NCBI GenBank assembly: GCA_900770055.1
Contig: CAAGJD010000214.1
Span: forward strand, 1 to 12,642
DNA length: 12,642 nucleotides
Origin: Acholeplasmatales bacterium
GTDB lineage: Bacteria; Bacillota_I; Bacilli_A; Acholeplasmatales; Anaeroplasmataceae
Direction: 5' to 3'
How positions within the stretch are numbered: the first letter of the stretch is position 1; every line of letters begins with the position of its first letter. Shown here in pieces: positions 6,489-12,642 of this stretch. The notes beneath the pieces are model-generated. The model was given only the letters and a program-made list of their open reading frames with translations. It searched no databases and had not been told where the DNA came from. Made by a program: the position numbers and the translations under genes.

Positions 6489-7766
6489 ATGAATAAAATT
6501 ATTGAAGAAATAATAGATATATTTTATGATAATGGCTATGAGGCTTATTTAGTTGGTGGTGCTGTTAGAGATTATCTACTTGATGTTTATATTGAAGATT
6601 TTGACATTGCGACAAACGCAAGTCTTGATGAGATTAAACAATTATTTAAAAACCGTAAGCAAAAGGAATATAAATCTAAAGGCTTAACCATAGGTGTTAA
6701 ATATGATTCTTTTTATGTTGAAATATCGACATTTAAGGGTAAAGATATTTATGAGGATTTAGGAAATAGAGACTTTACCATAAATGCTATTGCTTATAAT
6801 AATAAAGAAGGATTTATCGATTCTTTTAATGGTAGAGTTGATATTACAAGAAAAATCATTAGGGCAGTCGATAATCCAGATAAAATAATAGCTTATGATC
6901 CAATTAGAATTTTAAGAGCTATAAGATTTTCTGCAATAAAGGGCTTTAAAATTGCTGATGATCTAAAAATTGCTCTTATTAAAAATAAGGATCTTTTAAA
7001 TACTATAAAGTTTGAAAGAATTCAAAAAGAAATAAATCCAATATTATTAATTGAAAAACCATCTTTATATATAAGGGAGTATAAAGAAATATTTTTTATC
7101 ATATTTGATGGTCTAGAAAAAACTTATAAATTTAATCAGTACAATGATTACCATCATTTGGATGTTTTTGAGCATACACTTTTAGTTCTTGACAGCACAA
7201 AAAATATATTACCACTTAGACTTGCTGCATTATTTCATGATATAGGTAAGCCTTTATGCTTTACTATAGATAATAAAGGAATTGGTCATTTTTATGGTCA
7301 TCCTGAAAAATCTGCTGAGATTGCAAATGAAAATCTTTTGAAGCTATGCTATAATCATGATTTGATAAAGATTGTTTATAAAGTAATCTATTACCATGAT
7401 TATTATCTTATAAATGATGAAAAAATATTACTTAAATTTTTATATAAGTTTGGTACTAATAATTTAGATATTTATTTTGGACTAAAAAGAGCTGATGTAT
7501 TAGGTCAAAATCCTAAATATATCGATAGAATAGTTTTACTTGATGATATAGCTAATTCAATAAAGAAAATAATAGATGAAAATAAAATTATTACTTTTAA
7601 AAACCTAGCTATTAAAGGAAATGATTTAGTAGAACTAGGATATGAAGGTCATAAAATTCAAATAGCTTTAGATTATTTACTTAAAGCTGTAATTGAAAAA
7701 AGAATTAAAAATAACAAAGAAAAGCTTATTGAATTAGCCTTAAAGATCAAAAATGAAATCGAATAA
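6489..7766 (+). CDS. cca: CCA-adding tRNA nucleotidyltransferase with HD domain
   Basis: Adds or repairs the 3'-terminal CCA of tRNAs without a template (class II nucleotidyltransferase of the poly(A) polymerase head-domain family). The catalytic head starts with LVGGAVRDYLL (21-31) and the metal-binding Asp37 and Asp39 in EDFDIAT. The neck contains the RxxRF-type segment (PIRILRAIRF). An HD domain follows, with His222/His223, His229 and H250-D251-I252-G253-K254, as in Firmicute enzymes that may add phosphatase activity. The 425-residue length is normal. The ribosome binding site AGGAG (6477-6481) overlaps the stop codon of map. The gene ends in its own terminator. The neighbouring tRNA-Lys already encodes CCA, so here the enzyme would mainly serve for repair or for other tRNAs. 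Confidence 0.93.
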   Translation: MNKIIEEIIDIFYDNGYEAYLVGGAVRDYLLDVYIEDFDIATNASLDEIKQLFKNRKQKEYKSKGLTIGVKYDSFYVEISTFKGKDIYEDLGNRDFTINAIAYNNKEGFIDSFNGRVDITRKIIRAVDNPDKIIAYDPIRILRAIRFSAIKGFKIADDLKIALIKNKDLLNTIKFERIQKEINPILLIEKPSLYIREYKEIFFIIFDGLEKTYKFNQYNDYHHLDVFEHTLLVLDSTKNILPLRLAALFHDIGKPLCFTIDNKGIGHFYGHPEKSAEIANENLLKLCYNHDLIKIVYKVIYYHDYYLINDEKILLKFLYKFGTNNLDIYFGLKRADVLGQNPKYIDRIVLLDDIANSIKKIIDENKIITFKNLAIKGNDLVELGYEGHKIQIALDYLLKAVIEKRIKNNKEKLIELALKIKNEIE

Positions 7767-7771
7767 ATAGA

Positions 7772-7797
7772 GGGATACAATTTGTATCCCTTTTATA
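7772..7797 (+). terminator. Terminator of the alarmone synthetase-map-cca operon
   Basis: GGGATAC (7772-7778) and GTATCCC (7784-7790) form a perfect 7-bp stem with a 5-nt loop, followed by TTTTAT. The T-run is short, so termination may be moderate. Confidence 0.7.
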
Positions 7798-7823
7798 AAA
7801 AAAAGCCTGATATTTAATATCAG
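7796..7823 (-). terminator. Intrinsic terminator of the tRNA-Lys gene
   Basis: Read on the minus strand, CTGATAT (7823-7817) pairs with ATATCAG (7813-7807), then GGC and an 8-U run from the A-run at 7797-7804. It lies 16 bp past the tRNA 3' end. Confidence 0.8.
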
Positions 7824-7838
7824 ACATTATAACTAAAC

Positions 7839-7914
7839 TGGTGGACCCCTGGAGACTCGAACTCCAGACCCACTGATTAAGAGTCAGTTGCTCTACCAAC
7901 TGAGCTAGGGGTCC
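7839..7914 (-). tRNA. tRNA-Lys (anticodon CTT)
   Basis: On the minus strand a 76-nt cloverleaf runs from 7914 to 7839. The acceptor stem GGACCCC/GGGGTCC closes perfectly, with A73 and an encoded CCA (7841-7839). The D arm contains AGCTCAGTTGGTAGAGC. The anticodon stem ACTGA/TCAGT encloses the loop CTCTTAA, so the anticodon is CTT and reads AAG. The T arm contains GGAGTTCGAGTCTCC. In this AT-rich genome AAG is a minority Lys codon, so a separate TTT-anticodon tRNA is expected elsewhere. It has its own promoter and terminator and is transcribed against both flanking operons. Confidence 0.95.
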
Positions 7915-7952
7915 ATGTATATTAAAGCCGTTTAATTACGACTGCATTACTA

Positions 7953-7980
7953 ATTATATCAAAAAAATGCTTGATGTCAA
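7953..7980 (-). promoter_or_regulatory. Near-consensus promoter of tRNA-Lys
   Basis: On the minus strand TTGACA (7980-7975) and TATAAT (7958-7953) are both perfect, 16 bp apart, with an extended -10 TGA directly before TATAAT. Transcription near 7946 leaves about 30 nt of 5' leader for RNase P to remove. This is the best promoter match in the window. Confidence 0.85.
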
Positions 7981-8055
7981 TACTGATTTTTAAAAAATAT
8001 ATTATTTTTAGTTAATCTTTATTATAAATAAATTTAAGTTATATTTTATTAGTAG

Positions 8056-8078
8056 TCACCATATTGTTAAGTGGTGAT
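8056..8078 (+). promoter_or_regulatory. Leader hairpin covering the murE ribosome binding site
   Basis: The murE ribosome binding site GGTGAT is at 8073-8078, 4 nt before the ATG at 8083. Just upstream, TCACCA (8056-8061) is the exact complement of TGGTGA (8072-8077), giving a 6-bp stem with a 10-nt loop that would hide the site. The GTG codons at 8071 and 8074 lie in this element and are not starts. No convincing promoter was found in 7981-8055, although TATAAA at 8023-8028 is possible. Confidence 0.55.
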
Positions 8079-8082
8079 TGAT

Positions 8083-9501
8083 ATGAAAATAAACAAGCTA
8101 CTTAAATTAGCAGGATATGATGAGGTTTGTTTTAATCATGAGGTAAGTATGATAACCTCTGATAGTAGAAGCTGTAAACTTAATTCTGTATTTATCGCAA
8201 TAAAGGGTAATAACAATGACGGTAATGATTATATATTAGAAGCTTTGACAAAAGGTGCACGAACAATTATTTCAAATAATAAAACTAATTTAGGAATTAA
8301 TAATATTATTGTTGATAATCCTAAAAAAGTATTAGCTGATTTACTTTATTTATTTAATAAAAATAAATATAAAAGACTCAAAAAAATAGGTGTAATAGGC
8401 ACTAATGGAAAGACAAGTACATCAACTATTTTAAATGGCTTTTTAAATACTATATCTAAATCTATGCTGATAGGTAGTAATGGGTGTTTTTATTTAGATA
8501 AATTAATTAAGCATGATAATACGACTCCAAATATTAATACAATATATAATTATTTTGATATTGCTATAAAAAATAAAATTAAATATATTGTTATGGAGAT
8601 ATCGAGTATAGCTGTTATAGAAAATAGAGTTCATAACATTGACTTTGATTATTTAATATTTACAAATTTCTCTTTAGATCATTTAGATTATCATCAAAGT
8701 CTTGATGAATACTTTAGAGCTAAAAGCATTTTGTTTTATTCATTAAAACGTAAGGCATACGCAATAATAAATAAGGATGATTCTAAATATGAAAAGATCA
8801 CTAATAATATTAGGTGTAAAACTAAAGAGTTTAGTCTTTATAAGTCTTCTAAATACCAAATAACTGACATTGATACTATTGGTGATATGATTGAATTTAA
8901 ATGTCTTAATAGAGTATTTAGAACTAATTTAATTGGAGAATTTAATTTATATAATCTTCTTCCTACAATTGTGATGGCAGATATTTTAAAGCTTAGCTTT
9001 GATTTATTATTTAAATATTTATATCAGGTGCCTGTAATAGCAGGAAGAGTAAATATTTATGAGCATAAAAACCGTAAAGTAATTATTGATTACGCTCATA
9101 CACCAAAAGCTCTCGAGGAAATTATTAAGCTTGGTATTAATATTTCTAAAGGAGATACAATTGTAGTTGTAGGCTGTGGTGGAGATAGAGACAAATCTAA
9201 AAGAAGTGTAGTAGGAGAAATATTATCTAGCTATAATGTTATTCCTATAATTACCTCTGATAATCCAAGAGGTGAAAATCCTTATGATATTATTAATGAT
9301 ATAACGAAGAATATATCTAAAGAATATGTTGCGATAGAAGATAGAAAAGAAGCTATAAATCACGCATTAAGAACTTCGCACGAGGGAGATGCTATTTTAA
9401 TATTAGGAAAGGGCGAAGAGGAATTTACAATTATTGGTGATGAAAAAATTTATGGAAGTGATTCTGAAATATTAAAGGAGTACATATTAAATGATAATTA
9501 G
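8083..9501 (+). CDS. murE: UDP-MurNAc-tripeptide synthetase, probably meso-DAP-adding
   Basis: A cytoplasmic Mur ligase adding the third amino acid to UDP-MurNAc-L-Ala-D-Glu at the cost of ATP. From the ATG at 8083 (472 residues), the N-terminal UDP-binding domain includes SDSRSCKLNSVFIAIKG. The central ATPase domain has GTNGKT at 106-111, HDNTTPN, and the probable carbamylated Lys214 in YFRAKS. The C-terminal domain contains DYAHTP, VVGCGGDRDKSKR, and DNPR at 393-396. In characterised enzymes DNPR goes with meso-diaminopimelate, whereas lysine-adding enzymes (for example S. aureus) vary at the Arg, so mDAP is inferred. The translated start is set by the GGTGAT site; upstream GTG codons are rejected. 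The gene overlaps mraY by 11 bp, so the two are likely co-transcribed and coupled. Confidence 0.92.
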   Translation: MKINKLLKLAGYDEVCFNHEVSMITSDSRSCKLNSVFIAIKGNNNDGNDYILEALTKGARTIISNNKTNLGINNIIVDNPKKVLADLLYLFNKNKYKRLKKIGVIGTNGKTSTSTILNGFLNTISKSMLIGSNGCFYLDKLIKHDNTTPNINTIYNYFDIAIKNKIKYIVMEISSIAVIENRVHNIDFDYLIFTNFSLDHLDYHQSLDEYFRAKSILFYSLKRKAYAIINKDDSKYEKITNNIRCKTKEFSLYKSSKYQITDIDTIGDMIEFKCLNRVFRTNLIGEFNLYNLLPTIVMADILKLSFDLLFKYLYQVPVIAGRVNIYEHKNRKVIIDYAHTPKALEEIIKLGINISKGDTIVVVGCGGDRDKSKRSVVGEILSSYNVIPIITSDNPRGENPYDIINDITKNISKEYVAIEDRKEAINHALRTSHEGDAILILGKGEEEFTIIGDEKIYGSDSEILKEYILNDN

Positions 9502-10411
9502 AGTTATTCTATTATTTATTTTATCGATATTTTTATATAGCTTATATATCAGATTATTTAAAAAAGCTAGACAATATGAAAGAGAAGAGGGTTTAGAATC
9601 TCATAAAATAAAAAATGGAACAATAACTATGGGTGGTATTATTTTTGCAATTTTACCACCCTTCTTTATTTTCTATAATGAAAAGACGATTCCCATTGTT
9701 ATTATAATAATTCTTTATTTTTTAATTGGGTTTATTGATGATTTATTAATCATTATTAATAAAAATAATTTAGGTATTATGCCAACAGTAAAACTATTTT
9801 TAGAGGTATTAATTGCTGGCTTTGCTTTTTATATGATTTTAAAATCAGGTAGAAGCACTATAATAGATTTTAAATTATTTTCTTTTGATATTAAATGGAT
9901 GTATGGTCTTTTAATTTTATTTATTTTAGCTGCCTCAAGTAATTCATTTAATTTAGTAGATGGTGTTGATGGACTTTGTGCAGGCCTATCATTAATAATT
10001 CATATAACCCTTATTGTTATAGCCTTCAATAAAAAAGAATATGAGATATTATGGTTACTAATAACAATATTAATTCCTTTATTTGTATTTTGGTGTTTTA
10101 ATTATCCTAAAGCATTTTTATTTATGGGTGATACAGGTTCATTATTTTTAGGAGGTCTTTATGGAATAGTAGCTATTTATTTAGATAGTATATTAGCGTT
10201 TATAATATTAGCAATGCCTTTTATTTTTGAGACATTATCAGTAATCATTCAGGTATTTTATTATAAAAAAACTAAGAAAAGAATATTCAAAATGGCTCCT
10301 TTTCATCATCATTTAGAGTTATGTAGGATAAGTGAATTTAAAATAGATTTATTATTTTATTTTGTAGAAGCTGTTATGGCATTTATCGTTTTATATTTTA
10401 ATTTGTATTAG
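9491..10411 (+). CDS. mraY: Phospho-MurNAc-pentapeptide transferase (MraY)
   Basis: An integral membrane enzyme that transfers phospho-MurNAc-pentapeptide from UDP to undecaprenyl phosphate, making lipid I. Family motifs appear in order: KNGTITMGG (41-49); the Asp pair Asp83-Asp84; NLVDGVDGL (154-162, with Asp157 and Asp160); FMGDTGS with Asp214; and the HHH motif PFHHHLEL with His272-His274. About ten hydrophobic segments alternate with these loops. At 306 residues it is shorter than the usual 320-360. The HHH and NxxDGxDG pattern separates it from WecA/TagO-type relatives. The ribosome binding site AAAGGAG (9474-9480) lies inside the murE coding end, 10 nt before the ATG, and the start overlaps the last three codons and stop of murE. 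Confidence 0.93.
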   Translation: MIIRVILLFILSIFLYSLYIRLFKKARQYEREEGLESHKIKNGTITMGGIIFAILPPFFIFYNEKTIPIVIIIILYFLIGFIDDLLIIINKNNLGIMPTVKLFLEVLIAGFAFYMILKSGRSTIIDFKLFSFDIKWMYGLLILFILAASSNSFNLVDGVDGLCAGLSLIIHITLIVIAFNKKEYEILWLLITILIPLFVFWCFNYPKAFLFMGDTGSLFLGGLYGIVAIYLDSILAFIILAMPFIFETLSVIIQVFYYKKTKKRIFKMAPFHHHLELCRISEFKIDLLFYFVEAVMAFIVLYFNLY

Positions 10412-10428
10412 GTAATATATTATATTTT

Positions 10429-10452
10429 TATATCATAAGATATATTGGTGAT
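10429..10452 (+). promoter_or_regulatory. murD ribosome binding site with adjacent small hairpin
   Basis: GGTGAT (10447-10452) lies 3 nt before a TTG at 10456 and 9 nt before an ATG at 10462. Other GGTGAT sites in this window sit 3-5 nt from the start, so TTG is preferred. Directly upstream, TATATC (10429-10434) and GATATA (10439-10444) form a 6-bp stem with loop ATAA, which would leave the site free. Confidence 0.5.
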
Positions 10453-10455
10453 AGC

Positions 10456-11652
10456 TTGGAAATGTTATTATTAGGTAAGGGCATAGCTAATATGGGCTGT
10501 GCTAGATTATTAGACCATCATAATATTAAATATGATTTGAAAAACATTGATGAACTAGAAAAATTTGAATATGAATACATTGTAAAATCTCCAGGAATTT
10601 CTTTATCTGATAAAATATTTGAAAAGCTTAAGGGAACAATAATATCAGATATTGAGCTAGTTTATCGCTTAAGAAAGCCTTATATAATTGCAGTAACAGG
10701 TTCTAATGGTAAAACTACTGTTACTAGTATGATAAAGTATATTTTAGGTAAAAAATATAAGGCTATAGCCTGTGGTAATATTGGCTATAGCTTTGCGGAT
10801 GCTGTTTTAGATAACCCAGATGCTGATTATTTTATTTTAGAGGTATCAAGCTTTCAGCTAGAAGCAATAAAGGATTTTTCACCTAATTGTGCAATTATAT
10901 TAAATATTAGTCCATGCCATATTGATCATCATAAAAGCTTTAGAAATTATGTAGCTGCTAAACTAAATATTAGTAAGAATTTATGTAAATTTGATTGTTT
11001 AATTTTTAATAAGAAAATATCACAAATTAAAAATAAAATGAATTATTTAAATTTTTCATCTGTTGATACTGCATCATTAATCTATTCTTTAAATAATTAT
11101 ATTTATTATAGAAATAAAAGAATTTATAAAATTAAGAAAAGCTTTACGACATTTGATATTGAAAATATTATGTCTGTGTTAGGTGTGTTAATCTATTTAA
11201 ATAAATTGAAATTTAAAAAATATATTAGTAAATTTAAAAAGCCTAAATATCGCTTTGAAAGAATTTCTAAGTTTATCTATAATGATGCGAAAAGCACTAA
11301 TTCACAGTGTACGTCATTAGCTTTATTAGAACTTCCAGACACTCATCTTATTTGTGGAGGATATGATAGAAAAATCCCTATCATTTTAGATAATAGAGCT
11401 TTAATGAATATAAAAAGTGTATATGCTTATGGTGAAAGTAAATTTAAAATATTAGAATATTTTAAGAAAAGAAAGATTAAATGCTTTATATTTGATACTT
11501 TATATGATGCGACAATAGAAGCATTAATTTCAAGAAAGAAAAAAGAAAACATTTTATATTCTCCGATGTTTGCATCATACGATCAATATAATAGCTATAT
11601 TGAAAGAGGAAAAGAATTTGAAGAAATAATTAAAGAAAACAAAAAACTGTAA
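10456..11652 (+). CDS. murD: UDP-MurNAc-L-alanine:D-glutamate ligase (MurD)
   Basis: A cytoplasmic Mur ligase adding D-Glu to UDP-MurNAc-L-Ala. From the TTG start, a short Rossmann-like N-terminal domain (LLLGKGIANMG) leads to the P-loop GSNGKT at 82-87, then CGNIG, the EVSSFQLE motif, the NISPCHIDHH segment, a YVAAKLNI Lys that is probably carbamylated, NDAKSTN, CGGYDRKIP (300-308) and the C-terminal SPMFASYDQY...RGKEF block typical of MurD. At 398 residues it is about 50 shorter than most MurD proteins; the P-loop starts at 82, not about 110, so much of the trimming is N-terminal. The start could also be ATG 10462. It follows mraY after 44 bp. No ftsW or murG follows, as would be usual; the gene instead converges on an acyltransferase. 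Confidence 0.92.
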   Translation: MEMLLLGKGIANMGCARLLDHHNIKYDLKNIDELEKFEYEYIVKSPGISLSDKIFEKLKGTIISDIELVYRLRKPYIIAVTGSNGKTTVTSMIKYILGKKYKAIACGNIGYSFADAVLDNPDADYFILEVSSFQLEAIKDFSPNCAIILNISPCHIDHHKSFRNYVAAKLNISKNLCKFDCLIFNKKISQIKNKMNYLNFSSVDTASLIYSLNNYIYYRNKRIYKIKKSFTTFDIENIMSVLGVLIYLNKLKFKKYISKFKKPKYRFERISKFIYNDAKSTNSQCTSLALLELPDTHLICGGYDRKIPIILDNRALMNIKSVYAYGESKFKILEYFKKRKIKCFIFDTLYDATIEALISRKKKENILYSPMFASYDQYNSYIERGKEFEEIIKENKKL

Positions 11653-11669
11653 GAAACTATTTCTTACAG
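11641..11669. terminator. Terminator hairpin formed by the two convergent gene ends
   Basis: CTGTAAGAAA (11647-11656) and TTTCTTACAG (11660-11669) are perfect 10-bp arms with a 3-nt loop (CTA). The left arm holds the murD stop TAA (11650-11652), and the loop is the complement of the acyltransferase stop TAG (11657-11659). On the minus strand the A-run 11641-11646 gives a U-run, making a strong intrinsic terminator for the acyltransferase. On the plus strand the stem is followed by only CCATTTTC, so it is weaker for murD. Confidence 0.75.
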
Positions 11670-12448
11670 CCATTTTCATAATAATAATCACTATTTTCAA
11701 TAAAATAATCACTCATGATTTTATTAATTTCATTCATTGCAGTATCCATTGTAAGTCTTTTATTTCCCATATCTTTTGGATAATATGGAGGTAAAATGTT
11801 ATAATGCATACAAGGCTTCTTTCTTCTTGTAAGCTTATACAATCCTCTAGGCTTATGGAATGTCATTACTGTTGGAATAATAACACAATCTGCGTTCATT
11901 GCGATATGGAAGGCTCCACTCATAAATGGTCTTATATGATCACAATAAGGCATTAATGCTGCCTCAGGGTACACTAATACAAAGTGGCCCTTTTTAATTA
12001 TTTCTGGAGTTTCTTTATTAAATCTTTTAAAGAGATTTCTTTCTGTTGGGATTGGTACAGCCCCGCCTAATCTAAAGATACCTGAAACAAAACCAAAGCC
12101 TAAATTACTTTCAAGCATTGTAATATATATACTTTTAAAGAAAAGTGAAGTACAAATCATAAAAGCATCAAGCTGATGAGTGTGGTTGCATAGAATAACA
12201 CCACCCTTTATTTTCTTAAGATTCTTTTTTCCTTTTACTTTATATCCCCAAACAAATGTTTTAGCAAACCATAAAACAACAACAAAAAATGCTATTAAAA
12301 GCTTTCTTCCAATTCTAAAAAATATTCCACGTCTATAAAGCTTATAATCTTCCTTAAGCTTTACTTCTTTAGGGTGAAATCCATTATCATAGGTATGAAC
12401 ATTTTCATTAATAGGTTCTTCATTTGTATTTCTTTCTTTATTTTCCAT
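11657..12448 (-). CDS. plsC: 1-acyl-sn-glycerol-3-phosphate acyltransferase (PlsC-like)
   Basis: A membrane-associated acyltransferase expected to convert lysophosphatidate to phosphatidate in phospholipid synthesis. A soluble, polar N-terminal stretch of about 40 residues precedes a membrane segment at 50-68. The acyltransferase block follows: NHTHQLD at 88-94 with the catalytic His89 and Asp94 (HX4D), the substrate motif GGAVPIPTERN at 128-138, YPEAAL at 160-165 (the FPEG-type motif, with Ala in place of Gly), and IIPTVMT. Length 263 is normal for PlsC. The ribosome binding site on the minus strand is GGTGAA (12459-12454), 5 nt before the ATG. Its promoter carries operator-like palindromes. 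PlsC is the usual name, but other lysophospholipid acyltransferases share these motifs. Confidence 0.85.
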   Translation of the reverse strand: MENKERNTNEEPINENVHTYDNGFHPKEVKLKEDYKLYRRGIFFRIGRKLLIAFFVVVLWFAKTFVWGYKVKGKKNLKKIKGGVILCNHTHQLDAFMICTSLFFKSIYITMLESNLGFGFVSGIFRLGGAVPIPTERNLFKRFNKETPEIIKKGHFVLVYPEAALMPYCDHIRPFMSGAFHIAMNADCVIIPTVMTFHKPRGLYKLTRRKKPCMHYNILPPYYPKDMGNKRLTMDTAMNEINKIMSDYFIENSDYYYENGCKK

Positions 12449-12463
12449 CTTTATTCACCATAT

Positions 12464-12490
12464 TTAGTATTATACTAATTTTAAATTAGT
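12464..12490. repeat. Interlocking TTAGT/ACTAA palindromes over the plsC promoter
   Basis: Two perfect palindromes share a half-site: TTAGTAT-T-ATACTAA (12464-12478) and ACTAATTT-T-AAATTAGT (12474-12490). They give three half-sites in alternating orientation (12464-12468, 12474-12478, 12486-12490) and cover the -10 and the spacer of the plsC promoter, as expected for a repressor operator. The TTAGTA/TACTAA half-sites recall FapR sites, but the 3-bp gap here is shorter than I remember for FapR. Confidence 0.5.
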
Positions 12491-12497
12491 AATTCAA
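12469..12497 (-). promoter_or_regulatory. Sigma-A promoter of plsC
   Basis: On the minus strand TTGAAT (12497-12492) and TATAAT (12474-12469) are 17 bp apart. Transcription near 12462 leaves a leader of about 14 nt containing the GGTGAA ribosome binding site. Confidence 0.75.
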
Positions 12498-12517
12498 TAG
12501 ATTATTTTACCCATTTA

Positions 12518-12526
12518 TGATACAAT
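12518..12526 (+). promoter_or_regulatory. Possible divergent promoter for a gene beyond the window
   Basis: TGATACAAT (12518-12526) is an extended -10 identical to the one of the RNA ligase promoter (340-348). The -35 position (12498-12503, TAGATT) is poor. It points out of the window and would suit a divergent gene to the right. Confidence 0.35.
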
Positions 12527-12596
12527 TGATTGAAGAGAAGTCAATATATTTTTAAATAATTTTTGAAAATATATTCATCTTCTTTTTAGGAAACAC

Positions 12597-12636
12597 AAAA
12601 AATCCTCATTTTATAGATTTTTTAAAAAAAGAGGAC
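12597..12636. other. Hairpin at window end: minus-strand terminator or plus-strand leader element
   Basis: TCCTC (12603-12607) is complementary to GAGGA (12631-12635), with T/A-rich inner pairing. On the minus strand a U-run follows (A-run 12597-12602), as in a terminator for a gene ending beyond the window. On the plus strand GAGGA looks like a ribosome binding site for a gene starting just past 12642, which TCCTC would mask. No start-to-stop reading frame is contained in 12527-12642. Confidence 0.4.
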
Positions 12637-12642
12637 AAATAA

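Noticed and set aside
399..7914. A tRNA-Lys cleavage and repair system formed by the ligase, cca and tRNA-Lys
   Set aside because: The genes are 5-6 kb apart with separate promoters, no PrrC-like nuclease or end-healing enzyme is present, and cca and tRNA-Lys are housekeeping genes.
8071..8082. GTG codons as the murE start
   Set aside because: They are part of the GGTGAT ribosome binding site; an upstream start would have no site of its own.
12556..12642. 28-codon open frame ending exactly at the window end
   Set aside because: It has no ATG, GTG or TTG start in frame and no ribosome binding site; length is within chance.
1..12642. CRISPR array, insertion sequence or attachment site
   Set aside because: No regularly spaced direct repeats, no transposase or integrase gene, and no tRNA-end duplication next to tRNA-Lys were seen by eye.

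Overview
The window is very AT-rich and uses the standard bacterial code: TGA ends the hydrolase and NUDIX genes, and tryptophan is TGG. Ribosome binding sites are GGAGG/GGTGAT-like, promoters are TTGnnn/TGnTATAAT-like, and genes are packed tightly. UraA-, RelQ-, MurE/MraY/MurD- and PlsC-type proteins point to a low-GC Firmicute, plausibly one of the small-genome, Mollicutes-related Bacilli (Erysipelotrichia/RF39-like). It still makes peptidoglycan, and the MurE DNPR motif suggests meso-diaminopimelate as the third residue. Species cannot be named from sequence alone.

Region 1 (1-3550). The C-terminal tail of an unidentified Gln/Asn/Tyr-rich protein is followed by a terminator. Next come a monocistronic Rnl2-type RNA ligase with a strong promoter and an NCS2 uracil-type permease. 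The permease converges, through a shared bidirectional terminator, on a small minus-strand P-loop ATPase that resembles the BREX-3 accessory protein BrxF but has no other BREX gene beside it.

Region 2 (3554-7766). A lysophospholipase/monoacylglycerol-lipase-like hydrolase overlaps a zinc-ribbon NUDIX hydrolase. A second run follows: small alarmone synthetase, type I methionine aminopeptidase and CCA-adding enzyme, with an 8-bp overlap and a 10-bp gap, closed by a terminator.

Region 3 (7796-7980). A minus-strand tRNA-Lys(CTT) has its 3' CCA encoded, its own terminator and a near-perfect consensus promoter.

Region 4 (8056-11669). murE, mraY and murD form a cut-down cell-wall cluster making UDP-MurNAc-tripeptide, lipid I and UDP-MurNAc-Ala-Glu. 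murE may be controlled by a leader hairpin that covers its Shine-Dalgarno sequence. murD ends 4 bp from a convergent PlsC-type acyltransferase, and both stop codons lie inside one perfect 10-bp hairpin.

Region 5 (12449-12642). The plsC promoter is overlaid by interlocking TTAGT/ACTAA palindromes that look like an operator, possibly FapR-like. The last 100 bases carry a hairpin that is either the terminator of an unseen minus-strand gene or the leader of an unseen plus-strand gene.

A recurring signal is a GGTGAT ribosome binding site, the downstream half of AAGGAGGTGATC, placed 3-5 nt before the start. It explains why in-frame GTG codons in front of map and murE look like starts when they are not. 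No complete new multi-gene system is evident. The most intriguing items are the orphan BrxF-like ATPase, the Rnl2-type ligase, the plsC operator and the murE leader.
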